Made by a program: the position numbers and the translations under genes | Assembly (NCBI GenBank): GCA_009192285.1 | Contig: CM018607.1 | Coordinates: 682,001-746,000, forward strand | Direction: 5' to 3' | Length of the DNA: 64,000 bases | DNA from: Morchella semilibera | Lineage: Eukaryota; Ascomycota; Pezizomycetes; Pezizales; Morchellaceae | The notes under the pieces: generated by a model | Database searches by the model: none | Told to the model about the DNA's origin: nothing | What the model saw: only the letters and a program-made list of their open reading frames with translations | Shown here: positions 10,731 through 23,073 of the stretch, piece after piece | Position numbering within the stretch: position 1 is the stretch's first letter | Layout of the letters: each line of letters starts with the position of its first letter

Positions 10731-12052
10731 GGGTGGGTGTGTAGGTGTTTGCGAGTGATCTGAGGTGGGCGGTGGAGCTAGATATAGCTACTGTTGTAGG
10801 TGCAGATCTGGATCTGGATCTGCATTTGCACTACCCGAGGTGCCGAGGCTACAGGGTTGCTGTTGACTCCCTAACCCTGAGTATCTAGGCTATTGGTCTG
10901 GGGGGGGGGGGGGGGGGGGGTCTTGGGACCGCCGGTGTACCTCCGATCAAAGTGGGAACCAAAAGAGTATCCGCATAGGACCTGAATGGCTGGGATATTG
11001 GTTTATGCCTGAGGAATAACACACCCGAGTGACCGCCCATGACGCTATCTCCTAGCTGCCGGTGGATCCTCGCAATATTCCCAGCGTTGAAAGCACAACT
11101 GCATGCAGGAGCAGGAGCTGCTAATTTATACATAACTCCAATGTTAGAATACCATGATCCCGGGACCCTCTATTCCAGCGCCGGCGACTGGACTCCCTGC
11201 GTGATAAGCACGTGATCGAGAGTACGGATCGAGAGACGGTTGGTCAACCAGGGAAAAGGTGTTATAACCGCAGGTATAGAAAACCTAGCGGGGCCTAGCT
11301 ATGCTACACCAGACCGAGAGACATCGCTCCGATGACACCCCCGCTCCCCCGCGTGTAGGCTTTGAGACAGGGGAATCTACAACCCACGCCGACGTGACTT
11401 GGCTATATACGTATACAGACCGGGGGTGTGGGGATTGCGTCGGCGTGCTATATATATATAGCTTGTAAAGAACCCCCCAGGCTGACTTGTTTTTTTTTTT
11501 CGAGGGTGAGACACAGTCGAGTGATGCTTCGTGATGATAGCTATGCGGACAACAGGGGAGGGGGGGGGGAAGGTATGATAAAACTAAGTAGTTGCCCGTG
11601 CTGGCGTGGATATATGACTTAAACGGATTTTTTACGGTGCACCCCTGGCGTTGTAAGCCTGTGCGGTGGATTGTGTTGGGCATGCCGGTCGGGTGGGGGC
11701 GTTGGACTTTACTTGGGCCTTGATATTATGTCGGCTAGGGCTTATGAGCTGCAAGGAGGAGTACGCCCTCTTGATAAGACATTGTGTTCTCATGCGTATT
11801 GAGTTGGCTTTTGCTGCTTATTTTATGTTTACCGGCAGTGCTGATGTTGTTACCAAGAATCATAGACATCACAATATATTTGCACAATCAAAGATGGAAG
11901 AATTATAACACAAGATACAGCCGGAAGCTGCACTTCTTTATTTTAGAAGTCATATCATACCAACACTGGCTAGAATGAAGAAGAAAGGAAAGTCGTAAAT
12001 AAGCCCGTGAAAATTCCCTGCGTAAAACAAACAAACAAAAAACAGGAATTAT
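10731..12052. other. Intergenic, no gene seen
   Basis: This is the upstream region of the thioesterase and the downstream region of the transporter. Apart from the G run it holds low-complexity A/T and G runs (11490-11500 and 11560-11570) and ORFs with no coding character. Confidence 0.45.
10900..10920. repeat. G homopolymer, 21 nt
   Basis: This is an uninterrupted run of 21 G on the + strand, upstream of the thioesterase. It could form a G-quadruplex, and its length is likely to be unreliable in an assembly. Confidence 0.9.
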
Positions 12053-14009
12053 TTAATGAGAGCTCTCGACTGTCGTCGCAGCACCCTTCTCAGAGTGTCC
12101 GTCGTCATGGCCGGGCTTGGGGTTGTTCTCGATATCGCCAATCTTGTCGTCGAGCCTGGAGTTGACCTTGGCACTCTTCCAGGCAGGGACACCTTCGCCG
12201 AAGAGGTAGTCGATTTCCTCAAGAGTTTTTCCAGCAGTCTACCAAGTGAGGAATGTTATGTTAGACAGGGGACTAGAGACAAAAATGGAGAGGAGTATCA
12301 GGATGCGTAACGAACCTCTGGGAACATGAAGAAACTGTGCGCAACACCGCAGAAGCAGAAAACACCAAACATAATGTAGGTGCGCCACTGGATGTTCCTG
12401 AATGCTGGTGGCACGAAGTATGCAAGCGCAAAATTAAAGATCCAGTTGGCAGCAGTGGCAAGACCGACACCCTTGGCACGGTACTGAAGTGGGAAGATTT
12501 CCGAAATGAAGACCCATGCACAAGGAGCCTACATATTTTTGGTGTTTGTATGTTAGTTCTAATATCTCTATTTTATTGAGAATTAAATAGGCCCCGAGAA
12601 TTTGTACGTACCCATGTCAAACCATAGAAGGCAACGAAAAGATAACTGCATGCAATAACACCGGTGGCATAGCTTCCATGTACCTGCCACTTGATGTTGT
12701 AGTTGTCGGCAACATTTGTGACCGAGTTGCCTCCGGTTTTCATCAACCCAGCAACGGCAAAGTTGAGGGAGCCCATCGCAATAGCACCATAGATGAATAG
12801 TGGGCGACGGCCAAGCCTGTCAATGAAGAGGAGAGTGATGGCTGTTGTGACCAAGAAAATAACATATTGGACGGATGACGAGACGAGGTTGATATTCCCG
12901 GTGAGGCCAGCCATTTGAAAAAACGTAAACAATGTAATACATCATGACGTTTCCTCCAAGAAGCTGTTGCCAGATCTGCGCAGCAAGGGCAGCACTAAAA
13001 TTAAACAGTCAGCTATCACCCCGGGCGTCATATTATTGTGAGGGTGGAACCTACGTAGTACGCCTCCACATGTTGGGTCCAAACAAACCAAGCCATGACA
13101 TCGCTTTCCCTTGAGCAGCAACCCGCTGAGCTTCGCGGACCTCTTCATATTCAGCTTGAACGAGGGGGTTGTTGATGTCTCCATTTCCATGTAAGAGCGC
13201 AAGGGTATCCAGCGCTTCTTCCCACCGGTCCTTCGATGCATACCAGCGAGGGGATTCGGGGAAAAAGAAGAGTGCACCGATAAGAATTACAGCCGGTATT
13301 CCTTGGATGCCCCAGGCTGTTCTGAATGACGCAGGGCCGTCGATAAAGGTGCAACCGTAAGAGATCATATACATAATTAAAATACCCCATTCGATTGCCC
13401 ATTGTTGAATACCCACAACTCTACCACGAATGTTCTTGGGCGATAGCTCGGCAAGATAGACAGGAACCTGAGAAGACATAATACCAACTGCACATAAAAA
13501 ATTAGGCACATGTATCCTTTGTCAATAGGAGGGGGAATTGTTACTAACCAGAAAGACCGTTGATTATACGCCCTGCGATCAAATGACCAACGTTTTGTGC
13601 GCTCAACGAAACGACAGATCCAATAATCCAGATGAACGATGCAACAACAATGGCGTATCTTCTTCCCATCATGTCGGAGAGATAACCAGCCCCCATAGCG
13701 CCAACAAAGGAACCGGCAGACATAGATGCAGTGATCTATCAACCTTGCATTAGCGGATTACTTTACCAGAATGGTTTTGCTGGGGCCTTACTCCTCCTTG
13801 AAGATTTGAGTCTGGATGGTTAAAGTATTCCAAATACTGGTCCGCGCCAATCCATGCACTCATAGAACTGATATCAAAACCAAACAGCGCGCCGCCAATC
13901 GTGCCGAAAGCGGCGAGCACTACACCACAGGCAATGTCAGTATTTTGTCTCCTATTCAGTCAAGATTGCGATGAGGGTGCGAACCGTAAATATTACTGAT
14001 ACGATACAT
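12053..14009 (-). CDS. MFS sugar (hexose-type) transporter with apparent frameshift
   Basis: This is a plasma-membrane proton/sugar or facilitative hexose carrier of the sugar porter family. Exons run 13792-13951, 13549-13735, 13055-13497, 12612-12994, 12316-12528 and 12053-12238, with introns of 51-83 nt. Family marks include FGFDISSMSA in the first helix, LSDMMGRR in the loop after helix 2, PESPRW before the central loop, QLLGGNVMMYY in helix 7, DRLGRRP, and PETAGKTLEEID after helix 12, with an acidic His-rich tail. About 550 aa are encoded. Within the fourth exon the A run at 12918-12923 (T on the coding strand) is one base too long: the frame changes between YIVYVF and QMAGLTGN, which are adjacent in the family. 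All other parts are intact. The start is uncertain. A 56-nt intron (13952-14007) would join AT (14008-14009) to G and create a split start codon. Confidence 0.88.
12918..12923 (-). other. Homopolymer +1 frameshift site in sugar transporter
   Basis: Six A on the + strand stand where five would keep the conserved reading frame. Coding resumes perfectly in the next frame with QMAGLTGNINLVSS. No splice site can bypass it. Confidence 0.85.
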
Positions 14010-14812
14010 GGTTCGTATAATCTTCCCCCTTGTTGTTGGGTACCAATATCTCCAAGGCTCAAACTATATATGAACCTAAATATCAATTCTTTGCAGTCCA
14101 GAAAAGAAAAGGAACTGGCGAACAAGAGGAACACGATCCGGGGGAGAGCCCATATCTTATAAAGATCACTAGAACATGCCTACTCGGTGAAGATCTCATA
14201 CTCGATTTAACTCTCGGGCAGCATCCGGGCCTCCTGGGGCCTATGCCCATGCCCTGGGTTATCTTACCTAGTTGACATTCGCTCAAAACCAGGGACTTGT
14301 GTAGGAATGTTGAAACTCGACTTTAGCCGACAAATTTCAAACTCAGGCTAAGCTCAGAAGCTTAGTATCCGCCACAACCGTTAAACGTTTGTTGCATACT
14401 AGGTGCCGAGCTTACAAACACCACAACCGACAAATGTGGGGATTAATGCGGGTGCGGAACGCAACCTTTTTTTTTGCAAGCGAGATGGGATCCTCCCTTC
14501 ATACTCCACACATTACTCCGTACAGCACGTATGCAATTAATCGAGAGGTCGATGACCTCAGGCAAGCTCCTGAAGACGCCCATGGGCTGATTAGGCTATT
14601 CTCTGCGCCACCGAATTGACGCGGGGTTATGTTGATCGTTGCATCTTTTCGGTACATCAACACCGAATTGTCATGGGTACAACGGAGTATTGCCTGACAA
14701 TTTTGGTGAGCTCGGCATTCTTACAGTAAAGTAAGAAATGACAGGATCCAGCCTTTGCGCGATGAGGGCTTTTCTCATAATAAATAGTAAGTCGATCATT
14801 GTAATGCCATGG

Positions 14813-15384
14813 TCAGTTGTCAGCTGGTTGGATAGTTTCATCAATGAAAAAAGCAACGGGTCGGGCTTCTTGAAGGTCTTCTTCAGATAGTGACTCTAAT
14901 CTACCGCCCTTAGGATAGGGAGGGATCTTCCGTGTGATAACGGAGAAGAAAATTTTTTTTACGCCACCTTTCAGATACCCAGTCCTTCTAATTGCGTCCC
15001 GCGTGTGGACTCGCTCCGTAGATTCTCCGTTTGACCGGCATATATGCAGAAAGAACGTACCTACCCCATCCATGGGTTCACCGCACAGACGAGTTGTAGA
15101 GCCCCTACTAACTCCATATAGCTGCAACCGTGCTTCATCTATCGCCAAAGTACTATCCGAGCTTATGGATGGCATGGAAGGTCTAGTCTAACTGCCAACT
15201 TTTCCTGCAGTATATAGAAGCTCTGGAACGGGAGCTCGAGCATCACGCGCACCATCCCATTATCATACGGTGGATCTGCCCCTGATCTTTGATCGCGTGC
15301 GAAGGTAAATTTTAATCTTCCCTCAGAGGCCCCAATAAAGAAGTCTCCCATTTTCCTCTGCCCACGGGGAACCTCATGGTTCAA
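14813..15384 (-). pseudogene. Possible decayed coding remnant
   Basis: Two adjacent minus-strand ORFs in different frames (15163-15384, 73 aa; 14813-15175, 120 aa) have stretches with protein-like composition, for example GMVRVMLELPFQSFYIL. A third short ORF follows downstream. I found no splice pair that joins them cleanly and do not recognise the family. It may be an old gene fragment or chance. Confidence 0.2.
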
Positions 15385-18300
15385 GGATTAGACTAAATCT
15401 TTCGTTAGAGATTAATTCCCCAGACAGACTTACTTGCGGTTGCGTTGTGGGGTAGAATTAACGAGTTCAGGGATTTCGCGGCTAATATTGAGTTTAGCAT
15501 TTCTGGTTAGCTTGGTTTGAAATTAACCAACAGGTTCAGTTCTATATGTGACATCATTTATCGAGTATCGGAGGTGCTGCATGGTACTACAACCCAAGGT
15601 GGGCTTTATACCGAGCCCACGGCTGCATGATTTTAGAAGGTCCCAAGATCCCTCAATTGATAAAGAGCAGAGGTAGGTTTCGATGCCAGTTCTTTACAAC
15701 CCTGTCGAGCTGTCCCAGCGACCAGAAACTTAAAGAGAATTCCGATCAAGATGCTTAGTACTCAGCAGAATTTCTAATTGGATTGTGGCTAATGCTGACA
15801 TCTGGCATGTCAACAATTGCATCCAGCTGCTTAAACGAATCTTCACCGGGTCGTTACCTGCACCAAAGTAAGGTTCCAGGTAACTGGGAGCTAGCATACC
15901 AAAGGTTGCCGGCGGTTTCCCTGCATCAGGTATCGTAAAGGCCAAGACCTAACCTATGTTGGCGTTGAATGTGAAAAGGGGGCATTTACAACAACGGGAT
16001 CTCTTGAACAAACCCAATTATTCAGACTGGATCGGCCAAAAAGGCCACCACTAATGGTTAAATGGTTAAATGCATGAAAAACAAAGCCCTCAGTGACACT
16101 GAGAGCACTCATCTGGGAAACCCACTGCTCGATCGTATCGGAGTAGTGGACTGGCTGGCGGCACTGCCCGGGGTATATGAACATATCGTTGATTATTGTA
16201 TCGAGAGTACCCGAGGTACTCAGTCTTTCCTCTGGATACGATTACTGATGTAAACAAAAAAAAAAACTCAGTCTTTCCTCCTATGCACAGGCCACATGAG
16301 TACCTTTTATCGTCCCTGACGAGCACACACAGAGTTAGGTTTTTCACTAAGGGTAAAAATTAGATGGCCAGGGGTAGTTGAGACCGACAGTGTGATCAGA
16401 ATGAGTGGTTGAGGTTGCGTTGCAATGAACGAGTTGGGTTTATTCCACCATATCTGCATCCTCACAGATTCTCACTCGATAGCCAAGACATGAGCCAAGA
16501 CATGGTCTAATTGACCCAAAACCCAGCAGCGAGCACCCTCAACGGGGAAAAAGCAGCAGGCACCCAGCGTTATCGGGAGGCTGAAGCCTCCTATCCCCCT
16601 TTTGGCGTGATTAGTATTTTAGTATTTTCCATAGTTCACAAACACACTAACAAAAAGAAATACCGTCGAGCGGGCGGGGCTAGGGTGGCGGTAGCGCGGC
16701 GTATATTTGGTTATAAGTTATAATATGAGGAGATAGGGCCGCAGTATCGTTTAATAAAAAAAAAACCCCAGTTCACGCGGTATTGTTATTCAAGTCAAGA
16801 GTTTAACATATGATGTAAAAATAGTACCACCGATAAATTAGAGATATATTCGCTATCAAAACACGATTCACAACTCTGCCTATTCTGACAATTTGGTTTG
16901 CGCTATCTAGTTTTATGAATTCCTGCACGTAAACACCACTATTCCTCGGCGGACATCCGGATCAGTAATTGGTGGATGGAAGTTGGCTGGTAGGATCTTT
17001 ATAAGAGGCGCATATGATGCTTACATGTAGCTCCAAGGTATGTACATGTAGTGTTCAATGAAACCCAGGATCCTATCCAATTTCGCATACGTGGCCTTGG
17101 GATGATTGGGCTACAGGACTGCCAGAGCGCCAAGAACTCCTGTGACCTACACAACACGGTGCTTCATGGAATATCACTCGATATATGTGACCCACCACTG
17201 TGGCTGATCCTGTTTGTTGATGTTTTCTGTTTAATTCAGATTATCTTTTTTTTTTCAGTTAAAATAGGCCTGTCAGTGCAGCTGTGCAAATAAAGGAAGT
17301 TGAAATCGCACTAGCCTAATTAGTGAATCCTGCAGGTGACTCAACACCCAAGTGCAACAAGTTCATGGTAACCACGTAAATCGCTGTTGAGACCTAAGAA
17401 GTTATGAAGCGATAGTAGTCCATTCCTGACACCCGAATAGGGGCTCGTCTGGCGTGGGAACCGATCGGCTGTTGATACCAAACGAAGCCTAAGCACATGT
17501 TTCAACGGATACCTTCTGGGAATTAGGTCTAAAAGGTTTAAGCCCAATAACTAATTTTCTTCTGGGCAAATTTGGTGTTCCCTGATACAAAAAAAATCAG
17601 TGGTGCCGATGTCATGATTAAACTATAACCACGGACTTATTCACCGTGGTTCAGCCCTATTCAGGGTCCATTTAGCCCAACAAGGCCAGGAAACTTCCGG
17701 AAACATATGATACTATACATAGTGTCGATCATCTGAGAAAGAATGCTGGGCTACTGCATATTTCTAATTCTAAAGTCTATTCTAGGTGTATGTAGAGGGA
17801 GGGGGGGGTATTCTTCCTTCTAATTAGAGACCGATCTGAAGAGTGGTAATTATCTTTCCTTTCTTCCCTCACTCCTCCTCTTTCCTTTCCAGTACTTAAA
17901 CCTTTCCAGGCAGGCCTTATTGGGTAGAGACATATTAGAGCGATTTGGCCAACTCTAAATATTTAGTTCTTGGCAACAGTTTCTTGTGTGAAAATCCCGC
18001 CAAGAGCTCAGGACTTGGGCTCAGGACTTGGAGAACAGGGATTTATTAGGGTTAGGCCTTTTAGATGTGGCATTTTCCTACGCCGCGAGCACACGAAAAG
18101 CCTAGCCACTAAACCTGGAGCTAAGAAATATTTGCATGTGAATGCTCGACCACCCGGGCTCCCGCTTCACAGAAGATACCATGACAGAATTCTAATTGAA
18201 TAACGGTAATATTGGGGGTCATAATTAAAACGCGCACTGAACCTCTAGTCTGGTATGGGTCCCCCCCAGCCCTCGTCATCGGAGAATATCATCAGCTCCT

Positions 18301-18928
18301 AATCTAGGTTTTACTTCCAAGGATATAGTTCGAGACTCGATAGTGGCTACGGTGGGTGTGTATTCTGAGATGTAAAATTTTTTCATTGGTTAGAATACGA
18401 GAAAGCAAGTCGAAAGCCTAGTTTGATTCTAGAGCAGAATTGCCCTATGTTCAGGATACGCACCAACTCACCTCTCGATTCCCGGGCTGGGCCTTTCTAT
18501 GGTTGCACAGGATACTGGAAGGTCATGCTAGTTCTCTTGTCGTGAGCGTGGTGGGTCCGTTTAAGTTGCTGACTCTAGATTGGGGCTCCATGCAAGGTTG
18601 TCTTTAAACCTCTAGATATGTGTACGATACTCAAGGATAATGATTTAGCGCAGTGGTTGTTTTGATACTCTTTGTGAAGCTGCTGCTATTATATACATCT
18701 AATTGTCGGAAGTCGTATAAAAACTCCTTCAGGCACCTGTTTTCATATTCTATACTCATGTAGTTATTGTTGTGTCGTGGTAGTCTAGGTCTAAATTTAG
18801 CACCCAAACCTAACCCTAGAGGCAGCTTAGCACTGTTCATGACTAATCATATAGGACATGACATGTACTCTAGTTAACAACCTCCAAGGAACACTCCTCC
18901 CTTAGTTAAGTCATAAGGGGTTACCAAC

Positions 18929-19219
18929 ATGGGCTTCCGTTTATCAAGACCTCCCGTATTTCTGGATGCCGCAATCTCTCTCGCCGTTCGTGCGGGTTTA
19001 CTGTCCGGAGGACTTTCTGTGTGCTCAGTATCTGGTGAAACGTATTCATCGTTTTTAGAGGTTCCGTTGTGTTCGCCACAAATTAATTATCTGCGGTCCA
19101 GAAGGTCTTTGGCGGATATGGTATTCCTTAACGAGTGGCACACTCAATGTAGTCGTGGGCTTATAAATTTCCAGACGCTGGATAGATTGAGGAATTCACT
19201 CAGGGATATACTGCGGTGA
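18929..19219 (+). CDS. Doubtful 96-aa ORF
   Basis: This ATG-initiated ORF has no recognised domain and no C/G-ending codon bias, in contrast to the confident small genes in this window. It lies 0.7 kb upstream of the PIR gene. I list it because of its length and ATG start only. Confidence 0.18.
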   Translation: MGFRLSRPPVFLDAAISLAVRAGLLSGGLSVCSVSGETYSSFLEVPLCSPQINYLRSRRSLADMVFLNEWHTQCSRGLINFQTLDRLRNSLRDILR

Positions 19220-19761
19220 AGAAAGCCTAATAGCTTAGGGTGAAAGGTTCTGCTCGCGTATTCATAAATACTGTTTTCTCCGTGGATATTTGCTTGGTAT
19301 CCCTGTATAATTTGCCCCAGGAGCTGATATCTTGAGGTTGAGTTTTTTCGGACTCACGGAGCTCATTGGTCAATTGCATATTGGCTCTGGGAGAGCTGGA
19401 TCGTCGGAAAATAGATATACAGTTTTAGAGAGAGTCGTCTTATTGAGGGTATTGTATGCACCCCACACTCCTGTTTGATACATACGTCGGATCCTAACTC
19501 GACGTGTCTAGATATCTACCTCGCCGGTATAGTACTTCTATGGCTTCATGGAAAAGTGGATGCTCTCTAGCTCTGGAGATAATAGAGGTGGCCAATCACC
19601 TTTCCGTGCTCTCCACGGGGAAGGCAGGTTTTCGTTAAACGGAGCAAAGGCTTGGAGTCACCTTGACGGTGAGATGTTGTCTGGCCCTTGATCGATTCTG
19701 AAAGGTCAGCGTGGCTACTCGTCGAGTGAGAAAGGCCAGCATAATAATGAGTATTCCAACG

Positions 19762-19850
19762 TATAAAAAACCTTGCATCCTCCACGATGAGACTTCTCAC
19801 CTCTCACCTCTCCCTCCCCTCACTCCTCATCTCGAAATTCTCCATTCTCA
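19762..19850 (+). promoter_or_regulatory. TATA box and pyrimidine-rich core promoter of the PIR gene
   Basis: TATAAAAAA (19762-19770) lies 142 nt before the ATG. It is followed by a long C/T-rich stretch (about 19788-19850) made of repeated CTCACCTCTC-type motifs. TATA plus a pyrimidine tract ahead of the start is typical of strongly expressed fungal genes. Confidence 0.6.
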
Positions 19851-19903
19851 ATCACTCGTTTTGCATTTCACAATAGTGTTGGAAAGAAAAAGTGAAATTC
19901 AAG

Positions 19904-22087
19904 ATGATTGCTAAATACATTCCAGTCCTCCTCACGGCTGCTGGTATTAGTGCGGTCAATGGTCGTGCTATCGCTTCTCCACAGGGCGTGACAGATATAC
20001 TCACCCCTTCTACTCCCACTCCCGACAACTGTGTGTTGTCTTCCTCTAATACATATGGCATCAGTGTTGCCCCTATCGCTAGTATGTATATACCCTTCAA
20101 TGATTATTGTTTGGAACATTACGAGCTAATATTATATAATTATAGGCGCTGGTCCTATCACAAGAAGGCAGGCAATCACCCAAATTGCTGATGGTATGTC
20201 TACTCGATGAAACGTAGTGAAGTCAACTTAACTTACACCAAGAAGGTCAAGTTCAGGGTCCTAGTACGGGAACAATCCAATCCGCTGTCGCTGCCGGTAC
20301 TGGTGCCGGGGCTGCGGCTGGCGCTGGTGCAGCCAGTGCTGCCAGTGCTGGTAGTGCTGCCGGTGCTGCCGGTGCTGCTGGTGCTGCCGGTGCTGCCAGT
20401 GCTGCTGGTGCTGCCGGTGCTGCCAGTGCTGCTGGTGCTGCCGGTGCTGCTGATGCTGCCAGTGCTGCCAGTGCTGCCAGTGCTGGTAGTGCTGCCGGTG
20501 CTGCCGGTGCCGCCGGTGCTGTAGGGGGTGAGCTCTCTGCTACCCCAGAGCAAGCTGCCAATGCCGGTGCTTCCGCTGCTGCGGCTGGTGCCGCAGGAGT
20601 TCCCCCATCTGTGGTAGCAGAAAACACTGCTGCTAACGTAGCAAATGGTGTGATCCCGCAAACTCCCGGGCAATTCGGAGCCGGATCTGGTGCTGGATCT
20701 GCTACTGGTCCCGCTGGTGAGGCCGGAGCCAGTGCCGGATCTGCTACTGGTCCCGCTGGTGAGGCCGGAGCCAGTGCCGACGCAGCTGAAGGCGCGGTTT
20801 CTGCCACGCCGGAAGAAGCTGCTAACGCTGGATCCTCCGCAGCTGCGGCCGGTGCTGCGGGCGTCCCCCCCTCAGTAGTTTCCCAAGACGCTGCTGCCAA
20901 CGTCGCAAATGGTGTTGTCCCACAGACTCCTGAACAACTTGGAGCTGGAACTGGGGCTGGAGCTGGAGCCGGAGCTGGAGCCGGAGCTGGAGCTGGAGCT
21001 GGACCTGGTAATGGCGTTAGTTCCTCTGGAGTTGCTACTCAATTTGCTGATGGACAAATCCAAGTACCCGAAGCAGGTCTTCCTCCAATCTCTCCCCCTA
21101 CAAACCAGATTACCCAAATTGCGGACGGTCAAATCCAAGCTCCCGCTATAGGGGCTGGACCTGGGACAGCCGCTGGAGGTACTGGCCCTGCTGGATCACC
21201 CGGCGCTGCTGGGGCCGCCGCTGGCTCTGGAGCCCCCGGCACAATCTCATCTGCTACCCCTGAAGGCGCCTCTGCCACTCCTAGAGAGGCTACAAATGCT
21301 ACAGGCTCTACAGCTGAGGCTGGAGCTACAGGCGTTCCTCCATCTGATGTAGGCCAGGAAGCCGCTAATTTGACTGCTAATGGAGAAGTCCCACAGACTC
21401 CAGGTTCACTCGGCGCCGGTGGTGAAGGTTCCGCTACTGGTGCCCCTGGCGCTGCTAGCTCTGAAGGAGCCACTGCCGCTGCTACCCCAGAGCAAGCTGC
21501 TAATGCCGGTGCTTCTGCTGCTGCCGCCGGCGCCGCAGGCGTTCCCCCCTCTGTAGTTGGAGAAAACAGTGCCGTCGATGCTGCAAATGGTGTTGTCCCA
21601 CAAACTCCCGAGCAATTTGGTGCCGGTTCAGGCACTGATTCCGCTGCCAACGCTGCCGCTGGCGCCGCTGGCGCTTCTGGTGTCGCTGGTGTTCCAGTGA
21701 CCCAAATTGCCGATGGACAGATTCAAGCTCGCCAGATTCAAGCTCGCCAGAACGGGGATCTCTTGGGAGTCACCCTAAACAACGGTGTTCTCACTGATGC
21801 CCTTGGGCGCACCGGTTATATCGCCGATAACCACCAGCTTCAATTCGACAGCCCTCCCCAGACAGGAGCTGTCATCACCGGTGGTTTCAGCATTTGCGAT
21901 GATAATACCCTTAGCCTGGGGGAGAACAATGTTTTCTATGCTTGTGGAAGCTCTGACTGTATGCCTATTATGACCCACTCAAGGTATTAATATGAGACTG
22001 ACGTGGATTATGCAAATAGTCACCAACCTTTATGACACAGCAATCTACCCAGATAACTGCCAAGCCGTAAACCTATTGCTCAACTAG
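19904..22087 (+). CDS. PIR-type covalently linked cell-wall protein with Ala/Gly-rich modules
   Basis: Four exons (19904-20081, 20146-20193, 20246-21958, 22020-22087) give 668 aa. It has an N-terminal signal peptide (about residues 1-20) and a Kex2-type site TRR|Q at 65-68. PIR repeats of the form QIADGQIQ follow at about 73-79, 340, 363 and 560, and a C-terminal domain (about 575-668) carries spaced cysteines and the ending DFTNLYDTAIYPDNCQ. In PIR proteins the repeat glutamine forms an alkali-labile ester to beta-1,3-glucan, so the product is expected in the wall. Between the repeats lie a long Ala/Gly/Ser tract (about 90-165) and four modules of about 45 aa (starting near 174, 261, 418 and 487) with ATPExAANAG, AAAAGAAGVPPSVV and ANGVVPQTP. 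Introns 2 and 3 were set by the PIR repeat and by the conserved C-terminus. An open frame on the opposite strand is a by-product of the GCN-rich repeats. Confidence 0.92.
20330..20520 (+). repeat. GCN-rich tandem repeat inside the PIR gene
   Basis: Nine-nt units of the type GCTGCCGGT or GCTGCCAGT, partly in 27-nt higher-order copies, encode the Ala-Ala-Gly/Ser tract. A second tract, GGAGCT/GGAGCC, lies at about 20940-21003. Such minisatellites change copy number easily. Confidence 0.85.
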
Positions 22088-23073
22088 TTAGAGACCGGAC
22101 GGGGTAGTAGCTGGTACTATAGGGGCTGTGAATGGATTATTAGGAGTCGTAGGCCGTTTGTTTAAAAAGAAAAGCTTGGATATGCACTGAATTCGTGAAG
22201 TGTGCTTATAATGAATGAACCCGTTAAAGGGTAACTTTGTAAATAGATTAGAAATAAAACTCCCTTTCGTCCTTCATTTTCTCCAATTGACTCTGTCTAG
22301 AAAGTTGTGTGCCAAGTTCAAATCACATTGAATATTCGACTGTAGAACCCAATAACAATTTGGTATCTAATACCTAGAGTCGCTGCTAGTCCCCAGGTCT
22401 TCCCATCTGCTGCATTTAAATCGAAGAAGTCTGGTAATTTTATGCATGAGCCGATGTCGATGGTCGTTCTGAAGAAAGATGCAGCAATTAAGGACACACT
22501 TGTTGTAGTTGTAACCTCAACGAAAATTCTGCGTGAGTCCAACACCTGGGTAGGGAATAACGTTAGAGGACAAGTTCATATGACGCTAAACATGTGATAT
22601 GGATGATGGCTATCATGACTAGATATACCTAGATGAGGATTCTGTGGCACCGAGCCAGCGAAAAACGCCTACAAGGTATGATAATAGGGTTTATGGCAGT
22701 ACTTGTTTGAAACTGTTGCATGTTGATCAAGCAGGTTTGGAATCATATTTACCACTCCATTTATTAAAAAGAAATTGAGCGGAGTACTTTGCCGCCACTA
22801 TATACACCACAAAACATAAAAGAATGCTAAAGGAAAGGTGAATACACTGAGAGAGAGGGAGGGTGAGAGAGTGAGAGATGTGACCATTTGACCCTCCGGG
22901 GATGGATGACCAGTAGTATGTAGTTAGTATACTCGAGCACTTCGATTTCCTGATAATACACTTTAACGCTTTAAAAAAAAGATACGATGTCAGTGAGACT
23001 AGCTCGTCACGTGAGTCAGCCAAGGGTCTAACTACATGTATCTTTTTAAGGAGGGGCAGAAGGGGTAGTCACC
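22088..23073. other. Intergenic, no gene seen
   Basis: This is the convergent space between the PIR gene (+) and the SET gene (-). A 30-codon open stretch at 22100-22190 lacks a start and ends in a stop; it is probably chance. No repeats of note apart from GA-rich sequence at 22845-22880. Confidence 0.45.

Larger units (their letters stand above)
14010..19903. other. 6-kb region without a clear gene
   Basis: It contains only weak ORFs (listed separately at 14813-15384 and 18929-19219, plus two short minus-strand ORFs at 15730-15945 and 15954-16184) that I could not assign. The 15-mer ACTCAGTCTTTCCTC is repeated at about 16219 and 16267. There is no TIR element or RNA gene that I can support. 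Confidence 0.4.

Noticed and set aside
15730-16184. Two minus-strand ORFs of 71 and 76 aa
   Set aside because: Some protein-like stretches, but no shared splice sites, domain or codon bias.
20253-20900. 215-aa open frame on the minus strand through the PIR gene
   Set aside because: It is made of Ala, Pro and Ser from the complement of GCN/GGN repeats; the plus strand has signal peptide, Kex2 site, PIR repeats and conserved C-terminus.
22100-22190. Open stretch of about 30 codons after the PIR gene
   Set aside because: No start, stop just upstream, and the PIR protein already ends with its conserved C-terminus.
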